Notes under the pieces: generated by a model
The model's input: only the letters and a program-made list of their open reading frames with translations
Told to the model about the DNA's origin: nothing
Database searches by the model: none
Shown here: positions 6,517-7,865 of the stretch, piece by piece
Position numbering within the stretch: the stretch's first letter is position 1
Layout of the letters: each line of letters starts with the position of its first letter
Made by a program: the position numbers and the translations under genes
From: Actinomycetes bacterium
GTDB taxonomy: Bacteria; Actinomycetota; Acidimicrobiia; Acidimicrobiales; Microtrichaceae
Direction: 5' to 3'
DNA: 7,865 nt
Assembly (NCBI GenBank): GCA_023392475.1
Contig: JAEVZA010000001.1
Location: 1 to 7,865 of the forward strand

Positions 6517-7770
6517 TCAGCCGCGGCGACGCCAGTGCTCGGTGCGGACCTCCTCGAAGAGCCGCTCGTACGCCGCGCCGACCGCGTCGGGCGACACCCA
6601 GCCCTCCACGAACGAGCGCCCGCGGCGGCCCATCTCCTCACGCCGCGCCGGGTCGTCGACCAGCTCGTCGAGGGCGTCGGCGAAGGCGACCGGGTCCTCG
6701 GGGGGCACCGACGTCCCCGCCCCGGCGCGCTCGATCGTGGTCGCGACCTCGGTGCCGTCGTCGACGCTGGCGACGACCGGGCGACCCGAGGCGAGGATCG
6801 AGTAGAGCTTCGACGGGACGCTCGAGCGGGCCAGGCCGCGCTTGAGCGGCACCACGTGGACGTCGGCGGCCGCGAGGACCTCGGGCAGGCGCTCTCGGGG
6901 CTGCATGTCGACGAAGCGCAGGTTGGGCAGGCCGTCGGCGGCGGCGATCAGGTCGGCGCGGGCGGAGCCGCCGCCGTTCACCACGTAGACCACGTCCTCC
7001 CGGCCGCGCTCGTGGGACCGGCGCGCCGCGTCCACCACGAGGTCGAGCGACTGGGAGAGGCCGACGTTGCCGGCGTACATCACCACCGTGCGGCCGCTCA
7101 GGTCGTACTCGGCGCGGTAGGCGTTCTCGCGGTCGGCGGGGCGGATCCGCTCGGTGTCGACGAAGTTCGGGATGACTCGGACGCGCTCGGGCCGGTCGCC
7201 GCGCAGCTTCGCGGCCAGGTTGTCACGCAGGTCGTCGGACAGCACCGTCACCGCGTCGGCTCGCCGGTACAGGAACCGCTCGAGCCACGACGCGACGGCG
7301 ATGACGCGCGGGTCGGTGATGGCACCGAGCTCGACCGCCACGTCGGGGAACACGTCCTGCACGTTGAAGACGAACGGCGTTCCCCGTGGGACGGCCGCGA
7401 GCCACCCGGCGACCCCGAGGGGCAGCGGCGGCGACATGACCATCACCGCGTCGGGTCGGATGCGGCTGGCGGCGCCGACCGCGCCGGCCGCCCCCGTGAA
7501 GCCGCCGAAGGCGACCGCGCGGGCCGGGATGTTGGTCTTGTCGGTCGGGAACGGGTGCAGGCGGGTGATCCAGCCCCACTCCGTCGTCTCGGTCCGCCAG
7601 GGCCGGCCCGACCACTCGGGCTCGACGGTGTGGTGGCGGTACCACGGCAGCGACGTCACCACGTGCAGCCGGTGGCCGCGGCGGGCGAGCGCCTCGACGA
7701 TCGCCGTCATCACCTCACCGGTGGGAGCGACGTCGGGGGCGTAGTGGGGGCAGAGGACGAGGAGGTTCAT
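6517..7770 (-). CDS. GT4-family glycosyltransferase (WcaI/WbuB-like)
   Basis: This 417-residue retaining GT-B glycosyltransferase transfers a sugar from an NDP-donor, probably onto a lipid-linked or growing surface glycan at the inner face of the membrane. The N-terminal domain opens with MNLLVLCPHYAPDVAPTGE (1-19), the acceptor-side loop of this subgroup, and has NVQDVFPD at 136-143. The donor domain has VIPNFVDTERI (199-209), YAGNVGLSQSLD (232-243), VVNGGG (263-268) and VPSKLYSILASGRPV (318-332). The PSKLY form, and not the usual E-x7-E, is seen in WbuB/WcaI-type enzymes, so Ser324 in place of the second Glu is probably a subgroup trait. There is no clear transmembrane segment. ATG at 7770 overlaps the upstream stop as ATGA, which fixes the start and implies coupling. 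Donor and acceptor are unknown; deoxy-amino sugars are typical in better-known relatives. Confidence 0.93.
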   Translation of the reverse strand: MNLLVLCPHYAPDVAPTGEVMTAIVEALARRGHRLHVVTSLPWYRHHTVEPEWSGRPWRTETTEWGWITRLHPFPTDKTNIPARAVAFGGFTGAAGAVGAASRIRPDAVMVMSPPLPLGVAGWLAAVPRGTPFVFNVQDVFPDVAVELGAITDPRVIAVASWLERFLYRRADAVTVLSDDLRDNLAAKLRGDRPERVRVIPNFVDTERIRPADRENAYRAEYDLSGRTVVMYAGNVGLSQSLDLVVDAARRSHERGREDVVYVVNGGGSARADLIAAADGLPNLRFVDMQPRERLPEVLAAADVHVVPLKRGLARSSVPSKLYSILASGRPVVASVDDGTEVATTIERAGAGTSVPPEDPVAFADALDELVDDPARREEMGRRGRSFVEGWVSPDAVGAAYERLFEEVRTEHWRRRG

Positions 7771-7865
7771 GCGTCGTGGGTGGTGGCTGCGTCGTTCGGG
7801 GTGGCTGCGTCGTTCGGGGTGGCTGCGTCGTTCGGGGTGGCTGCGTCGGAGCCGGCGGGTCGCAG
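7767..7865 (-). CDS. C-terminal tail of an unidentified protein with DAATPN repeats (partial)
   Basis: The minus strand from the right edge is open for 32 codons and ends in a TGA that overlaps the ATG of the GT4 gene (ATGA), typical of coupled actinobacterial operon genes. The visible part begins LRPAGS, then carries three DAATPN hexapeptides from 18-bp repeats and ends DAATTHDA. It is low-complexity and probably a disordered tail. Nothing of the catalytic or structural domain is in the window, so no function is given. The open frame in phase with the repeats, the ATGA overlap and the operon strand support it as a real gene end; such a short stretch could still be an untranslated leader. Confidence 0.62.
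   Translation of the reverse strand: MRPAGSDAATPNDAATPNDAATPNDAATTHDA
7783..7848. repeat. 18-bp tandem repeat, about 3.7 copies
   Basis: GTGGCTGCGTCGTTCGGG is repeated exactly at 7783-7800, 7801-7818 and 7819-7836, with a 12-base partial copy at 7837-7848. The unit is a multiple of three and encodes DAATPN on the minus strand, so copy-number changes would keep the reading frame. The identical copies suggest recent expansion by slippage. Confidence 0.9.

Noticed and set aside
7783..7848. Repeat array considered as a CRISPR
   Set aside because: The 18-bp units are directly adjacent without spacers and encode an in-frame hexapeptide.

Overview
This window looks like chromosomal DNA from a high-GC actinobacterium. 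Codons are strongly biased to G or C at the third position, GTG starts are common, and there is a bacterial coenzyme F420 locus beside cell-surface polysaccharide genes. An acidimicrobial relative (Ilumatobacter/Iamia-like) would fit, but this is an inference from gene style and not from a marker gene. I see no rRNA, tRNA, CRISPR array, transposase or phage gene. Coding density is high and no gene-free stretch exceeds about 115 bp.

Layout. (1) Plus strand, 89-1778: cofD and cofE (fbiA and fbiB N-terminal equivalents) sit 1 bp apart and catalyse two successive steps of F420 assembly. (2) Plus strand, 1890-2756: a retinol-dehydrogenase-like SDR with its own candidate promoter. (3) Minus strand, 2861-3610: a second, classical FabG-like SDR that converges on the first. 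It is preceded by a good Shine-Dalgarno, a TATGAT -10 box and a perfect 21-bp palindrome that looks like a TetR-type operator. (4) Minus strand, 3671-7865: a surface-sugar block. In transcription order it holds the C-terminal tail of an unidentified protein (running off the right edge), a GT4 glycosyltransferase overlapping it by ATGA, a membrane-anchored His-rich protein of unknown function, a nucleotidyltransferase with a left-handed beta-helix tail, and an NAD-dependent sugar-nucleotide epimerase. The last two would make and convert an NDP-sugar, and the GT4 would use activated sugars on a lipid-linked acceptor. From memory, Mycobacterium tuberculosis also has fbiA-fbiB close to a sugar-1-phosphate nucleotidyltransferase (manB) and a glycosyltransferase (wbbL1), so the neighbourhood may be an old actinobacterial one.

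Between genes, three 49-56-nt hairpins lie just upstream of cofD, after cofE, and between the convergent SDRs. Two of them share an 18-nt apex that differs only by a compensated base pair, which suggests a dispersed hairpin family, possibly used as terminators. Three genes (cofD, the plus-strand SDR, the His-rich protein) have a TAGCGT/TAGGTT hexamer 7-10 nt before ATG, the geometry of leaderless actinobacterial promoters. I found no clearly new multi-gene system. The best leads are the hairpin family, the palindrome-controlled SDR, and the unassigned His-rich protein inside the polysaccharide block.
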